Assembly (NCBI GenBank): GCA_003645605.1
Contig: QNAY01000003.1
Span: 1-14,634 of the forward strand
Direction of reading: 5' to 3'
DNA from: Thermodesulfobacteriota bacterium
GTDB taxonomy: Bacteria; Desulfobacterota; Dissulfuribacteria; Dissulfuribacterales; UBA3076
Length of the DNA: 14,634 bases
The position numbers and the translations under genes were made by a program. The notes below the pieces were generated by a model. That model was not told the origin of the DNA and did not search any database. It saw only the letters and a list, made by a program, of their open reading frames with translations. Shown piece after piece: positions 1 through 6,673 of the stretch; position 1 is the stretch's first letter; the number at the start of each line of letters is the position of its first letter.

Positions 1-213
1 GCGAACATTCAACGGGTATTTCTGTATGTTAGTCATTTAGGTTGAAGGTTAAAGGATGTCGATCCGAAGACTTCCCTTTCGTGTTTTCGGTATTTCGTGC
101 TTTCGTGATAATTCTTTTCTTTTCGTGTGTTGCACAATCTGACGTGTAACCGCACAGATCGGAAATTTTCATCACGAGTTTGGTGAAAACAACTAAGTAA
201 AAGTCAAATATCC
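1..213. other. Gene-free stretch at left edge
   Basis: No coding region or RNA gene is supported between the left edge and rplU (1-447). This first part is AT-rich, with a degenerate repeat at 77-127 and a tandem-like GGTTGAAGGTTAAAGG at about 40-55. It is probably the gap downstream of an unseen neighbour. The rest of the gap holds a candidate promoter (214-241), a palindromic element (262-384) and the rplU ribosome binding site (437-443). Confidence 0.5.
77..127. repeat. Degenerate TTTCGTG short repeat
   Basis: The word TTTCGTG occurs at 77-83, 93-99, 101-107 and 121-127, with a variant TTTTCGG at 84-90, so most copies are spaced by about 8 bases. The array lies in a gene-free region. It resembles a decayed octamer microsatellite, comparable in unit length to the AATCACCA arrays inside the ABC ATPase gene and folK. 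No function is evident. Confidence 0.5.
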
Positions 214-241
214 TTGACAGTTATTGATTTCATGTTAGTTT
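214..241 (+). promoter_or_regulatory. Candidate sigma-70 promoter for rplU-rpmA
   Basis: A perfect -35 hexamer TTGACA is at 214-219. After a 16-base spacer, TAGTTT at 236-241 is a weak candidate -10 (three of six consensus positions). It is the best promoter-like site ahead of rplU. If used, the transcript would have a leader of about 200 bases that contains the palindromic element at 262-384. The -10 is poor, so the call is tentative. Confidence 0.33.
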
Positions 242-261
242 CTGATCTCGCTTCTTTTTTG

Positions 262-384
262 GTAAGCGTTCACAGGGCACCGCATCTGCTTTGTTGTCGG
301 GCACTTGAAGTACAGGGAGTACGTCTGTGTATCTGTACGCCTCGCATCTGCAGCACCCTGTAAACGCTTACAGTTCGGTGGGTT
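262..384 (+). repeat. Palindromic intergenic element, copy 1 (MITE/REP-like)
   Basis: The ends of the 110-base core (262-371) form an imperfect inverted repeat: GTAAGCGTTCACAGGG on the left and CCCTGTAAACGCTTAC on the right, so the whole unit can fold into a long hairpin. The centre holds several GTAC words. Homology with copy 2 (13517-13639, opposite orientation) runs 13 bases past the right arm to 384. The two copies differ at five of 123 positions (297, 328, 332, 334, 374), each T here and C in copy 2 when read on the same strand. There is no coding capacity. It lies in the presumed leader of rplU and is best read as a non-autonomous dispersed element. Confidence 0.85.
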
Positions 385-447
385 GCGGTAAAACGGGCGT
401 TGTAATCCCGTGAATGGTTCGCTTTTTTGTTAATCCGGGAGGAAAAC

Positions 448-759
448 ATGTACGCTGTTATTAAGACAGGCGGAAAACAATATAAGGTTTGTTCGGGGGA
501 AGTGCTCAGGGTTGAAAAACTCGATGCTGAAGCAGGTTCGGAGGTCGAGATACCTGAAGTGCTGATGGTGGTGGACAATAGCCAAACTAAAATCGGCAGG
601 CCTGTAGTGGAAGCTGCCACAGTACGAGCTCAAATTTTGGAGCACGGCCGTGGTAAAAAAGTTGTTGTTATGAAGAAAAAAAGGCGCAAGGGTTATAAGG
701 TCAAGCGCGGGCACAGACAACCTTTCACTACCCTTGAGATTAAAGAGATCAGTGTCTAG
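448..759 (+). CDS. rplU: 50S ribosomal protein L21
   Basis: Bacterial ribosomal protein L21, which binds 23S rRNA in the large subunit. The 103-residue product starts MYAVIKTGGKQYKV, the classic L21 N-terminus, and ends with the conserved basic region KKRRKGYKVKRGHRQPFT. Its length equals the usual family length. The start at 448 is preferred over an upstream in-frame TTG at 427 because GGGAGG (438-443) lies just ahead of it and family proteins begin there. rpmA follows after 12 bases, as in most bacteria, so the two are almost certainly cotranscribed. The leader upstream carries a palindromic element. Confidence 0.97.
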   Translation: MYAVIKTGGKQYKVCSGEVLRVEKLDAEAGSEVEIPEVLMVVDNSQTKIGRPVVEAATVRAQILEHGRGKKVVVMKKKRRKGYKVKRGHRQPFTTLEIKEISV

Positions 760-771
760 GGAGATTTAATT

Positions 772-1038
772 ATGGCACACAAAAAAGCCGGTGGCAGTTC
801 ACGCAACGGCCGCGACAGTCAGGGCCAGCGCAGAGGCGTAAAACGTTTTGGCGGTCAGATCGTAAGGGCCGGAAATATTCTGGTCCGTCAGGTGGGAACC
901 AAGTTTCATCCAGGACAAAATGTGGGCATGGGTAGGGATTATACCTTGTTTGCCAAAGCAGACGGGGTCGTGAAGTTCGAGACAGCGCGAAATCGACAGC
1001 GAATCAGCGTCTACCCTATGCAGAGCGCCGCTTCCTGA
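772..1038 (+). CDS. rpmA: 50S ribosomal protein L27
   Basis: Bacterial ribosomal protein L27, whose N-terminal tail reaches toward the peptidyl-transferase centre. The 88-residue product begins [16 protein letters not shown] and contains the conserved [22 protein letters not shown] and [15 protein letters not shown] segments. It starts directly with the mature-type MAHKK sequence, so no N-terminal prepeptide of the Firmicutes kind is present. GGAG lies a few bases before the ATG. The usual next gene, obgE, is displaced by about 850 bases because a toxin-antitoxin pair on the opposite strand is interposed. Confidence 0.97.
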   Translation: MAHKKAGGSSRNGRDSQGQRRGVKRFGGQIVRAGNILVRQVGTKFHPGQNVGMGRDYTLFAKADGVVKFETARNRQRISVYPMQSAAS

Positions 1039-1053
1039 TCCCTCCATCTACTA

Positions 1054-1101
1054 AGGAACGTACAATTTAATTTTTGTTCAATTTATTTATTTCCCGTTCC
1101 T
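1054..1101. other. Weak inverted repeat between convergent rpmA and toxin gene
   Basis: AGGAACG (1054-1060) pairs with CGTTCCT (1095-1101) across an AT-rich loop of about 34 bases. It lies in the gap where rpmA and the minus-strand toxin gene converge. The position suits a bidirectional terminator, but the stem is short, the loop long, and no clear T-run follows. Confidence 0.2.
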
Positions 1102-1151
1102 AATAAATCTGACCTCAACAACCTGATCTGTCGGGCGACGAAGCTCTGTTA

Positions 1152-1553
1152 TCAGCGAATCCAGTGTATAGTGACCGGGGTAGTCACTTTTTTGAACTCA
1201 GGATCGCCGGTTACCAGGATTGCGGATTGATCGAATGCACAGGCCAAAGCAAGACAGTCAGCATATGAAATAGCATATTCGGCTTTAAGTTCGGCTGCCT
1301 TGAAGACCAGAGTATCCGGGACCGGCAGGATTTTAAAGCCCAATTGGTAAACTCTGCCTAATATCTCCAGTTTTTTACTTTCACCAAACTGTCTTTTTGT
1401 AATATAAATAATTTCACCAAGATTGATTACACAAATAAACCGGTCTATTTGTTGAGTGAATGCCTTACGTAAGATTTTTTCGACAACTTCAGCACCTTTT
1501 TCTTTCTGAAAGAAAGCAAGAAGTGCATGGCTGTCAAACAGATAATCAGGCAT
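1152..1553 (-). CDS. PIN-domain toxin (VapC-like ribonuclease)
   Basis: A 133-residue PIN-domain protein, the usual VapC size. Known family members are Mg-dependent endoribonucleases that cut tRNA, rRNA or mRNA when freed from their antitoxin. Visible acidic active-site candidates are Asp7 in FDSHALLAFF, the Glu of INLGEI near 47, the Asp of SYADCLAL near 98 and the Asp of VTGDPEF near 116. Its start codon shares one base with the stop of the upstream antitoxin gene (TAATG), showing a translationally coupled pair. The catalytic set looks intact, so it is probably functional. The RNA target cannot be told from sequence. Confidence 0.88.
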   Translation of the reverse strand: MPDYLFDSHALLAFFQKEKGAEVVEKILRKAFTQQIDRFICVINLGEIIYITKRQFGESKKLEILGRVYQLGFKILPVPDTLVFKAAELKAEYAISYADCLALACAFDQSAILVTGDPEFKKVTTPVTIHWIR

Positions 1554-1783
1554 TATTCCGCAAAGTCCTTTTTTCTCTCTCTGAGCAATTGTTTTGACAG
1601 TGAAGGAGCTGCAGGAAGGCAGCCCATTGCCTCTGTTACAGGGTTTTTGGCAGGTGGTATAAGATAAATCAGGTTGCCATATTCAAAAAAATGAATTTCA
1701 CATCCGGGATAAATATCGTATCTTTTTCTAATTGACGCCGGAATTACTACCTGGCCCTTGGCAAGAACTTTCATTGTTTGCAT
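1553..1783 (-). CDS. AbrB/SpoVT-type antitoxin
   Basis: A 76-residue protein with an N-terminal swapped-hairpin AbrB/MazE-type DNA-binding domain. The segment KVLAKGQVVIPASIRKRYDI followed by PGCEIHFFEYGNLIYLIP is the family signature. The basic C-terminal tail (about 55-76, LSKQLLRERKKDFAE) would wrap the toxin. Such antitoxins neutralise the partner PIN toxin and usually repress their own promoter. The toxin gene follows with a one-base overlap. The pair lies antisense within the rpmA-obgE gap, in AT-rich surroundings, which suggests insertion by transfer. Confidence 0.87.
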   Translation of the reverse strand: MQTMKVLAKGQVVIPASIRKRYDIYPGCEIHFFEYGNLIYLIPPAKNPVTEAMGCLPAAPSLSKQLLRERKKDFAE

Positions 1784-1811
1784 GTTGAGCCCCTGATGTT
1801 ATCGTGTTAAA

Positions 1812-1850
1812 CATTTATTAAAAAAGTACAGCATTTATAAAAAATGTCAA
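1812..1850 (-). promoter_or_regulatory. Candidate toxin-antitoxin promoter and operator
   Basis: On the minus strand, TTGACA (1850-1845) with a 16-base spacer precedes TACTTT (1828-1823), a weak -10. Overlapping it are two direct copies of the + strand word CATTTAT, at 1812-1818 and 1832-1838, each followed by an A-rich tract. They are 20 bases apart, about two helical turns, as expected for an autoregulating AbrB-type antitoxin. Assignment as an operator is inference. Confidence 0.33.
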
Positions 1851-1892
1851 ACTGGAATTCATTTTATTGTAGATATTGATAGCCAGGATCTT

Positions 1893-2900
1893 ATGGACTT
1901 TGTTGATCAGGCCAAAATATACGTCAAGGCTGGAGATGGAGGGGCCGGGTGTGCAAGCTTTCGGCGGGAACGTTTTGTCCCCAGGGGAGGGCCTGATGGA
2001 GGGGACGGAGGCTGCGGGGGAGATGTTATCCTCAGAGTGAATACCGGGCTTAACACACTGCTTTTTTTTAGCAGAAAGCGTCACTTCAAGGCAGAAAAGG
2101 GTCGGGCTGGAAAAGGGAAAAACCAGCACGGCAAGAGCGGTTCGGATATTGTAATAGAAGTACCTCCCGGTACTGTAGTAAAGGATTCTGAGAACGTTTT
2201 TGTGCTGGCGGATCTCACGGATCCGGTAACAAACTGGGTTGCTGCCAAGGGAGGGCTGGGCGGAAAAGGAAACGCCCGTTTTGTGTCCTCAACACGTCAG
2301 GCACCACACAATGCCCAACCCGGCATGCCTGGGGATGAGCGATGGCTGCTTCTTGAACTGAAGCTTATTGGTGACGTAGGTCTCATAGGGCTTCCCAATT
2401 CGGGGAAGTCAACCCTGCTCGCCAAGATATCCGCAGCAAAGCCCAAAATAGCAGATTATCCCTTTACTACCCTTGTGCCGAATCTGGGTGTGGTAGAACT
2501 TTCTGATGACAGGACCATGGTAGTAGCTGACATACCGGGTCTTATCGAGGGAGCCCACAAGGGCGTCGGCATGGGCCTTGATTTCTTAAGGCATATTGAG
2601 AGGACCAAGGTCCTGCTGTATGTTCTGGATGCCTCCCAAGGGAAAGAGCCGGTCCTGCACAGCTATCGGACTATCAGGGATGAAATAAAAAAATACCATG
2701 CGCCTCTTCTTGAAAAATCCCAGGCCATAGCCTTGAATAAGATAGATATTACACATGAGGGCGATAGTGAGAAAGCCAAAGAGATCCTGGCTGAAGAAGG
2801 CCACAATATCTATACTGTTTCAGCCCTTACCGGATCTGGGGTGTCTTCGCTTATGGAGGATTTGTATCAGATAGTGAAAACAAATGATAATTATCATTAA
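1893..2900 (+). CDS. obgE: GTPase ObgE/CgtA (Obg)
   Basis: Obg-family GTPase that acts in large ribosomal subunit assembly and stress signalling. The 335-residue product has the glycine-rich Obg fold at about 1-158 (GDGGAGCASFRRE, RGGPDGGDGG) and a GTPase domain with G1 GLPNSGKST at 166-174, G3 DIPG at 213-216, G4 NKID at 282-285 and G5 SAL at 310-312. It lacks the C-terminal OCT extension of Firmicutes proteins. MDFVDQAKIYVKAGDGG is the normal family N-terminus; only a weak ribosome-binding site (CAGGA) precedes it. Because of the interposed toxin-antitoxin genes it may need its own promoter. proB follows after 29 bases. Confidence 0.96.
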   Translation: MDFVDQAKIYVKAGDGGAGCASFRRERFVPRGGPDGGDGGCGGDVILRVNTGLNTLLFFSRKRHFKAEKGRAGKGKNQHGKSGSDIVIEVPPGTVVKDSENVFVLADLTDPVTNWVAAKGGLGGKGNARFVSSTRQAPHNAQPGMPGDERWLLLELKLIGDVGLIGLPNSGKSTLLAKISAAKPKIADYPFTTLVPNLGVVELSDDRTMVVADIPGLIEGAHKGVGMGLDFLRHIERTKVLLYVLDASQGKEPVLHSYRTIRDEIKKYHAPLLEKSQAIALNKIDITHEGDSEKAKEILAEEGHNIYTVSALTGSGVSSLMEDLYQIVKTNDNYH

Positions 2901-2929
2901 TTTGCAGAAACTGGAGAAAAATTCAATAA

Positions 2930-4072
2930 ATGGAAACCAAGTCTCAGGCACAGGGCCGTAAGTTCTTACAATCCGTACGCAGGATTGTAATCAAGGTGGG
3001 AAGTGCTGTCCTCACTGACGAAAATGGCCTTGATGATCAAGTAATAGCCGATCTTTGCGCCCAGGTTGCCTCACTCCGCGACGAAGATCGAGAGGTTACC
3101 ATTGTCTCCTCCGGGGCCATAGCTGCCGGCATGGGAAAATTGCTTGAGCTTCAGGCACCTAAAACCGTTCCTGAGAAACAGGCAATGGCCGCACTCGGGC
3201 AGGGGCGTCTCATTCAGGCCTATGAGGATGCCTTTAGAAATCACGGCATTCACGTAGCACAGATTTTGCTCACCAGGGAAGGACTGGTTTCAAGGTATCG
3301 CTATCTCAATGCAAAAAATACCTTAAGGACCTTGTTACAGTGGGGCATTATCCCGATTATAAATGAAAATGATACCGTGGCCACAGAGGAGCTTCAGTTC
3401 ACGGATAATGACGCCCTGGCCGTGCTGATTGTGAATTTGGTGGAGGCAGAGGTCCTTATATGCCTGAGTGATGTGGATGGGCTTTATGACAGAGATCCAA
3501 GAGAGAATGCAGATGCACGGCGTATTCCAGAGGTCTCTAAGGTTGATAAAACAATAACTGATCTTGCCAGTGATTACCTGGGAAGGGCCAGCCGGGGGGG
3601 CATGAAGTCTAAATTGGAGGCGGCCCAAATGGTGACTGCTTGCGGTGTCCCTATGCTGGTTGCTAAAGGAAGGTCTGACCGGATATTGACGCGGCTTTTT
3701 GCAGAGGAAGACCTGGGTACGCTGTTTTGCGCCAGTAAAAGACGAATACATGGGCGAAAGCCCTGGATCGTGTTTACACTTGCCCGAGAAGGAATTCTTG
3801 AAATCGACCAGGGAGCAGTCAAGGCAATGGTAGATAATGGCAAAAGCCTTTTGCCCGTCGGGATTAGATCGGTTAAGGACGATTTTGAGGCCGGGGCCTG
3901 TGTGGTGTGTTGTGACGGCTCGGGGAAAGATGTCGCTGTAGGGCTCAGCAACTACAATTCCAGGGACATTCGCAAGATTTGTGGTTGCCAGACAGGTGAA
4001 ATATATGACATAATCGGTCATCAAGGAACGAGTGAGGTCATACACAGAGATAATATGGTGATTTTATTATGA
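2930..4072 (+). CDS. proB: Glutamate 5-kinase
   Basis: Glutamate 5-kinase, the ATP-dependent first and feedback-controlled step of proline synthesis from glutamate, in the cytosol. The 380-residue product has the amino-acid-kinase domain at about 15-265 (IVIKVGSAVLTD, IVSSGAIAAGM, INENDTVATEE, LSDVDGLYDRDP, GRASRGGMKSK) and a C-terminal PUA domain at about 280-370 (GRKPWIVF, DQGAVKAM, LLPVGI, RDIRKI). Length fits the PUA-bearing family form. The ATG is preceded by GGAG at 2913-2916. Its stop overlaps the proA start (ATGA), so the two are translationally coupled. Confidence 0.96.
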   Translation: METKSQAQGRKFLQSVRRIVIKVGSAVLTDENGLDDQVIADLCAQVASLRDEDREVTIVSSGAIAAGMGKLLELQAPKTVPEKQAMAALGQGRLIQAYEDAFRNHGIHVAQILLTREGLVSRYRYLNAKNTLRTLLQWGIIPIINENDTVATEELQFTDNDALAVLIVNLVEAEVLICLSDVDGLYDRDPRENADARRIPEVSKVDKTITDLASDYLGRASRGGMKSKLEAAQMVTACGVPMLVAKGRSDRILTRLFAEEDLGTLFCASKRRIHGRKPWIVFTLAREGILEIDQGAVKAMVDNGKSLLPVGIRSVKDDFEAGACVVCCDGSGKDVAVGLSNYNSRDIRKICGCQTGEIYDIIGHQGTSEVIHRDNMVILL

Positions 4073-5327
4073 GCAAAATACAAAGTTTAATAGCAAAAAT
4101 GGCGATAGAGGCGAAAAAGGCTGCACGGGAGGTGGCTAAGCTCTCGACTACTGTGAAAAATGACGTTTTGTTGAGGACTGCGGAACGAATAGTAGATGCT
4201 CGGGAAAAACTGCAGGAAGAGAACGAAAAAGATCTTATAAAGGCAAAAAATAAAGGTGTCACTTCTGCCTTTATGGATCGGCTAAAACTGTCGGATAAGG
4301 TTATTGATTCAATGGCTGAGGGACTTCTGGACATAGTGGCCCTTCCTGATCCTGTGGGCGAAATTCCAAAAATGTGGAAGAGACCCAACGGCCTCACAGT
4401 GGGCAGGGTTCGAATACCCTTGGGTGTAATCGGAATGATTTATGAGTCCAGGCCGAATGTCACCATAGACGCAGCAGGCCTGTGCCTCAAGACAGGAAAC
4501 GCAATAATTCTTAAAGGCGGATCGGACGCCCTTTATTCCAACCTGGCCCTGGCCTCCATACTACAGGATGTGCTGAAAGAATTTTCAGTACTCGGTGAGG
4601 CGGTGCAGGTAGTCTCAACTACTGACAGGGCGGCAGTCACAGAGCTTCTAAAAAGGGAAGAGGAAATAGATGTCATAATCCAAGAGGAGGTGAAGGCCTT
4701 ATCCGTTTTGTAGCGGATCATTCCCGCATCCCCGTGCTGAAGCACTACAAGGGCGTATGCCATGTCTATGTTGACAAGTGGGCCGACCTGAACATGGCCA
4801 AAGAGGTCTGTTTTAATTCCAAGGTGCATAGGCCCGGGGTCTGTAATGCCATGGAAGGTATGCTTGTACACAGAGATATTGCAGATAAGTTTTTGCCCTT
4901 AATGGCTGAGTCATTCAAGGATGCCGGTGTAGAACTCAGGGGGTGTGAGCGCACCTGCCAGTTGGTACCTTTTGCCAAAGCGGCTACTGATGAGGACTGG
5001 GGAAAGGAATTTTTGGACCTGGTCCTTGCTGTAAAGGTGGTTGATAGCATGGATGAGGCCATGGACTATATTGCCCGTTATGGATCAAATCACACTGATG
5101 CCATAGTCACAAGGGATTACGCAAGGGCGAGGAGGTTTCTGTCAGAGGTGGATGCATCTCTGGTTATCGTCAATGCATCAACCCGCTTTAATGACGGTGG
5201 AGAGCTCGGCCTTGGAGCAGAGATAGGAATCAGCACATCCAAGCTGCATGCCTATGGCCCTATGGGGCTTGAGGAACTCACTACCACGAAATTCATAGCC
5301 TTTGGTGATGGCCAGATAAGGAGCTAG
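4069..5327 (+). pseudogene. proA: Gamma-glutamyl phosphate reductase ProA, interrupted by a one-base frameshift
   Basis: ProA reduces gamma-glutamyl phosphate to glutamate semialdehyde, the second step of proline synthesis. Frame 1 reads the N-terminal half from 4069 to a stop at 4711-4713 (KMAIEAKKAAREVA, IPLGVIGMIYESRPNVT, KTGNAIILKGG, EEIDVII). The C-terminal half is open in another frame to 5327 and carries the catalytic-cysteine segment [10 protein letters not shown] plus [23 protein letters not shown] sequence. The junction is at about 4680-4682: the read ATC CAA GAG would become ATC CCA AGA GGA GGT, restoring the expected [13 protein letters not shown], if one C were added to the CC run. 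With that base the protein would be about 419 residues, the normal length. Only one base is missing and both halves are well preserved, so this is a very recent mutation or a sequencing/assembly error. As written it is not functional. Confidence 0.9.
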
Positions 5328-5356
5328 TTTGCGCATAGGTCGTATCCGTTCATACT

Positions 5357-5470
5357 CCCTGGCAGCCGACAGGCTTTTGCAGGGTTTCAACCGCAGACAA
5401 GGTTGCACCAAAAGGCGTATTCTCAACGGATTGTGCTTTGAAACCCGAAAAAGGCTGTTGGCTGTCAGGG
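5357..5470. repeat. Long inverted repeat between proA and nadD-rsfS
   Basis: A left arm at 5357-5390 (begins CCCTGGCAGCC, ends GGGTTTCAA) pairs with a right arm at 5438-5470 (begins TTGAAACCC, ends GGCTGTCAGGG), with a few mismatches and one bulge. The loop of about 47 bases has further partial pairing (ACAAGG...TTGT). It is the size of the other palindromic elements here but has different arms. The right arm ends about 11 bases before the nadD start, next to the G-rich ribosome-binding site, so the hairpin could affect nadD translation or act as an attenuator. Confidence 0.75.
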
Positions 5471-5481
5471 GGGGGAAGTGA

Positions 5482-6516
5482 ATGATTACCATCGGTCTGT
5501 TAGGAGGCACGCTGGACCCTGTCCACTTTGGTCATCTCAGGTCGGCTGAAGAGATCAGAGAGGCCCTGGAACTGGATGAAATCTGGTTTGTGCCTGCCGC
5601 CCTGCCGCCACATAAGGAACCATTAACCCTTACGTCCTTTGCCCACCGTCTTGCCATGGTGAAGCTGGCAGTAACTTCTACTGACCATTTCAAGACTACA
5701 GCCATTGAAGACGAACGTCCCGGGCTGTCCTATTCCATTGACACGTTAAAGGAGCTTAGAGAAAGATATAAAGATAAGAAGGCGGAATTTTTCTTTATTC
5801 TGGGGAGTGACGCTTTTCTCGATATTGAGACATGGAAGGATTACGGCAGCCTCACGGACTATAGCTCTCTGGTAATAATGAGACGGGATCATGAAGACTC
5901 TTCAGGGTTGAAGCAGGTTATATCCAGGGCATTCCCAAATCACAGTATCCAAGAGGAAAAGGACATTTTTATTGCCCATAATAAAGGTGCTATCTACCTT
6001 TATTCAGTAACTCACCTTGCAATATCAGGGACTGATATACGGCGCAGGGCAAGATCCGGTCTTTCTGTGCGTTTTCTCGTCCCTGAAGAAGTCAGGAAAT
6101 ATATGGAAAAAAATAGCTTGTATTCTGAGTCGACAGGCGACCCCTCACCATCTTTAGAGAATAAAAAATCCAAGATCGCATCTTTAGAGGAACCAGCTCA
6201 ACAAATAGTTTCGGAAATCCTGGAAAACAAGGGGGAACAGGTTGTAATCCTGGACATGAGAGGTCTTTCTTCCCTTGCTGATTTTTTCATAATCTCCCAT
6301 GGGCGATCCACCCGGCACGTCCAGGGCATTGCAAGCAAGATGCGCAAGGACCTTCGCAAGAAGGGGATCAAGTGCAAGGGAATTGAAGGGGAACAAGAGG
6401 GTAAGTGGATATTGATGGACTATGGAGACGTTATTGTACACCTGTTTTACGAACCCATAAGGGACTTTTACGACCTTGAAGGACTCTGGAGTGAGGTCCC
6501 AAGAATCATCCCATGA
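5482..6516 (+). CDS. nadD: NadD-RsfS fusion: nicotinate-nucleotide adenylyltransferase / ribosomal silencing factor
   Basis: One 344-residue reading frame carries two usually separate proteins. Residues 1-205 are NadD, which makes nicotinate adenine dinucleotide from NaMN and ATP: GGTLDPVHFGHL at 8-19 (nucleotidyltransferase motif with Leu for the usual Phe), FVPAALPPHKE, FILGSDAF and the C-terminal ISGTDIR at 181-187. Residues 205-227 are a Ser/Lys-rich linker. Residues 228-340 are RsfS (Iojap/DUF143), which binds L14 and blocks subunit joining: VVILDMRGLSSLADFFII, QGIASKM and WILMDYGDVIVHLFYEPIRDFYDLEGLW. The genes are commonly adjacent, so loss of the nadD stop is the simplest origin. The G-run and GGAAG before the ATG serve as ribosome-binding site. 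The stop codon lies within the left end of the palindromic element at 6513. Confidence 0.93.
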   Translation: MITIGLLGGTLDPVHFGHLRSAEEIREALELDEIWFVPAALPPHKEPLTLTSFAHRLAMVKLAVTSTDHFKTTAIEDERPGLSYSIDTLKELRERYKDKKAEFFFILGSDAFLDIETWKDYGSLTDYSSLVIMRRDHEDSSGLKQVISRAFPNHSIQEEKDIFIAHNKGAIYLYSVTHLAISGTDIRRRARSGLSVRFLVPEEVRKYMEKNSLYSESTGDPSPSLENKKSKIASLEEPAQQIVSEILENKGEQVVILDMRGLSSLADFFIISHGRSTRHVQGIASKMRKDLRKKGIKCKGIEGEQEGKWILMDYGDVIVHLFYEPIRDFYDLEGLWSEVPRIIP

Positions 6517-6640
6517 TTCCGCTGAAAATACCCCATCTGCTGCGTTGCTTCGATTTCCTCGTCACTGCGACGTACACTAAGTACGCCTCATTCCTCGGAA
6601 ATCTCGCGCCTTGCATCTGGAGCATTTTGAGCGGAATCAT
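6513..6640. repeat. Palindromic intergenic element, second arm type
   Basis: A 128-base imperfect palindrome with ends ATGATTCCGCTGAAAAT on the left and ATTTTGAGCGGAATCAT on the right. The centre is CGTAC-ACTAA-GTACG. Its inner arms (CATCTGCTGCGTTG; CGCCTTGCATCTGGAGCA) and the word GTACGCCTC match the elements at 262 and 13517, while the outer arms differ, so it appears to be a subtype of the same family. The stop codon TGA (6514-6516) of the nadD-rsfS gene lies inside the terminal repeat. It has no coding capacity and separates that gene from the ABC ATPase gene. Confidence 0.82.
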
Positions 6641-6673
6641 ATTTCATGAAGTTTTGCGGTATAACCATCCTAT

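Noticed and set aside
270..620. 116-codon open frame on the - strand upstream of rplU
   Set aside because: Formed by reading through the palindromic element and antisense to rplU; no protein features.
2883..2898. Fur box upstream of proB
   Set aside because: The palindrome lacks the spacer of the 7-1-7 Fur consensus, lies in the obgE coding end, and has no iron-related neighbour. Kept only as a low-interest observation.
3335..4045. 236-codon open frame on the - strand
   Set aside because: Lies entirely within proB, whose motifs and length are complete; the antisense product shows no family features.
4675..4690. Programmed -1 frameshift in proA
   Set aside because: A -1 shift would restore the frame, but no X-XXY-YYZ slippery heptamer or downstream stimulatory structure is seen and proA is not known for recoding. 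A missing base is simpler.
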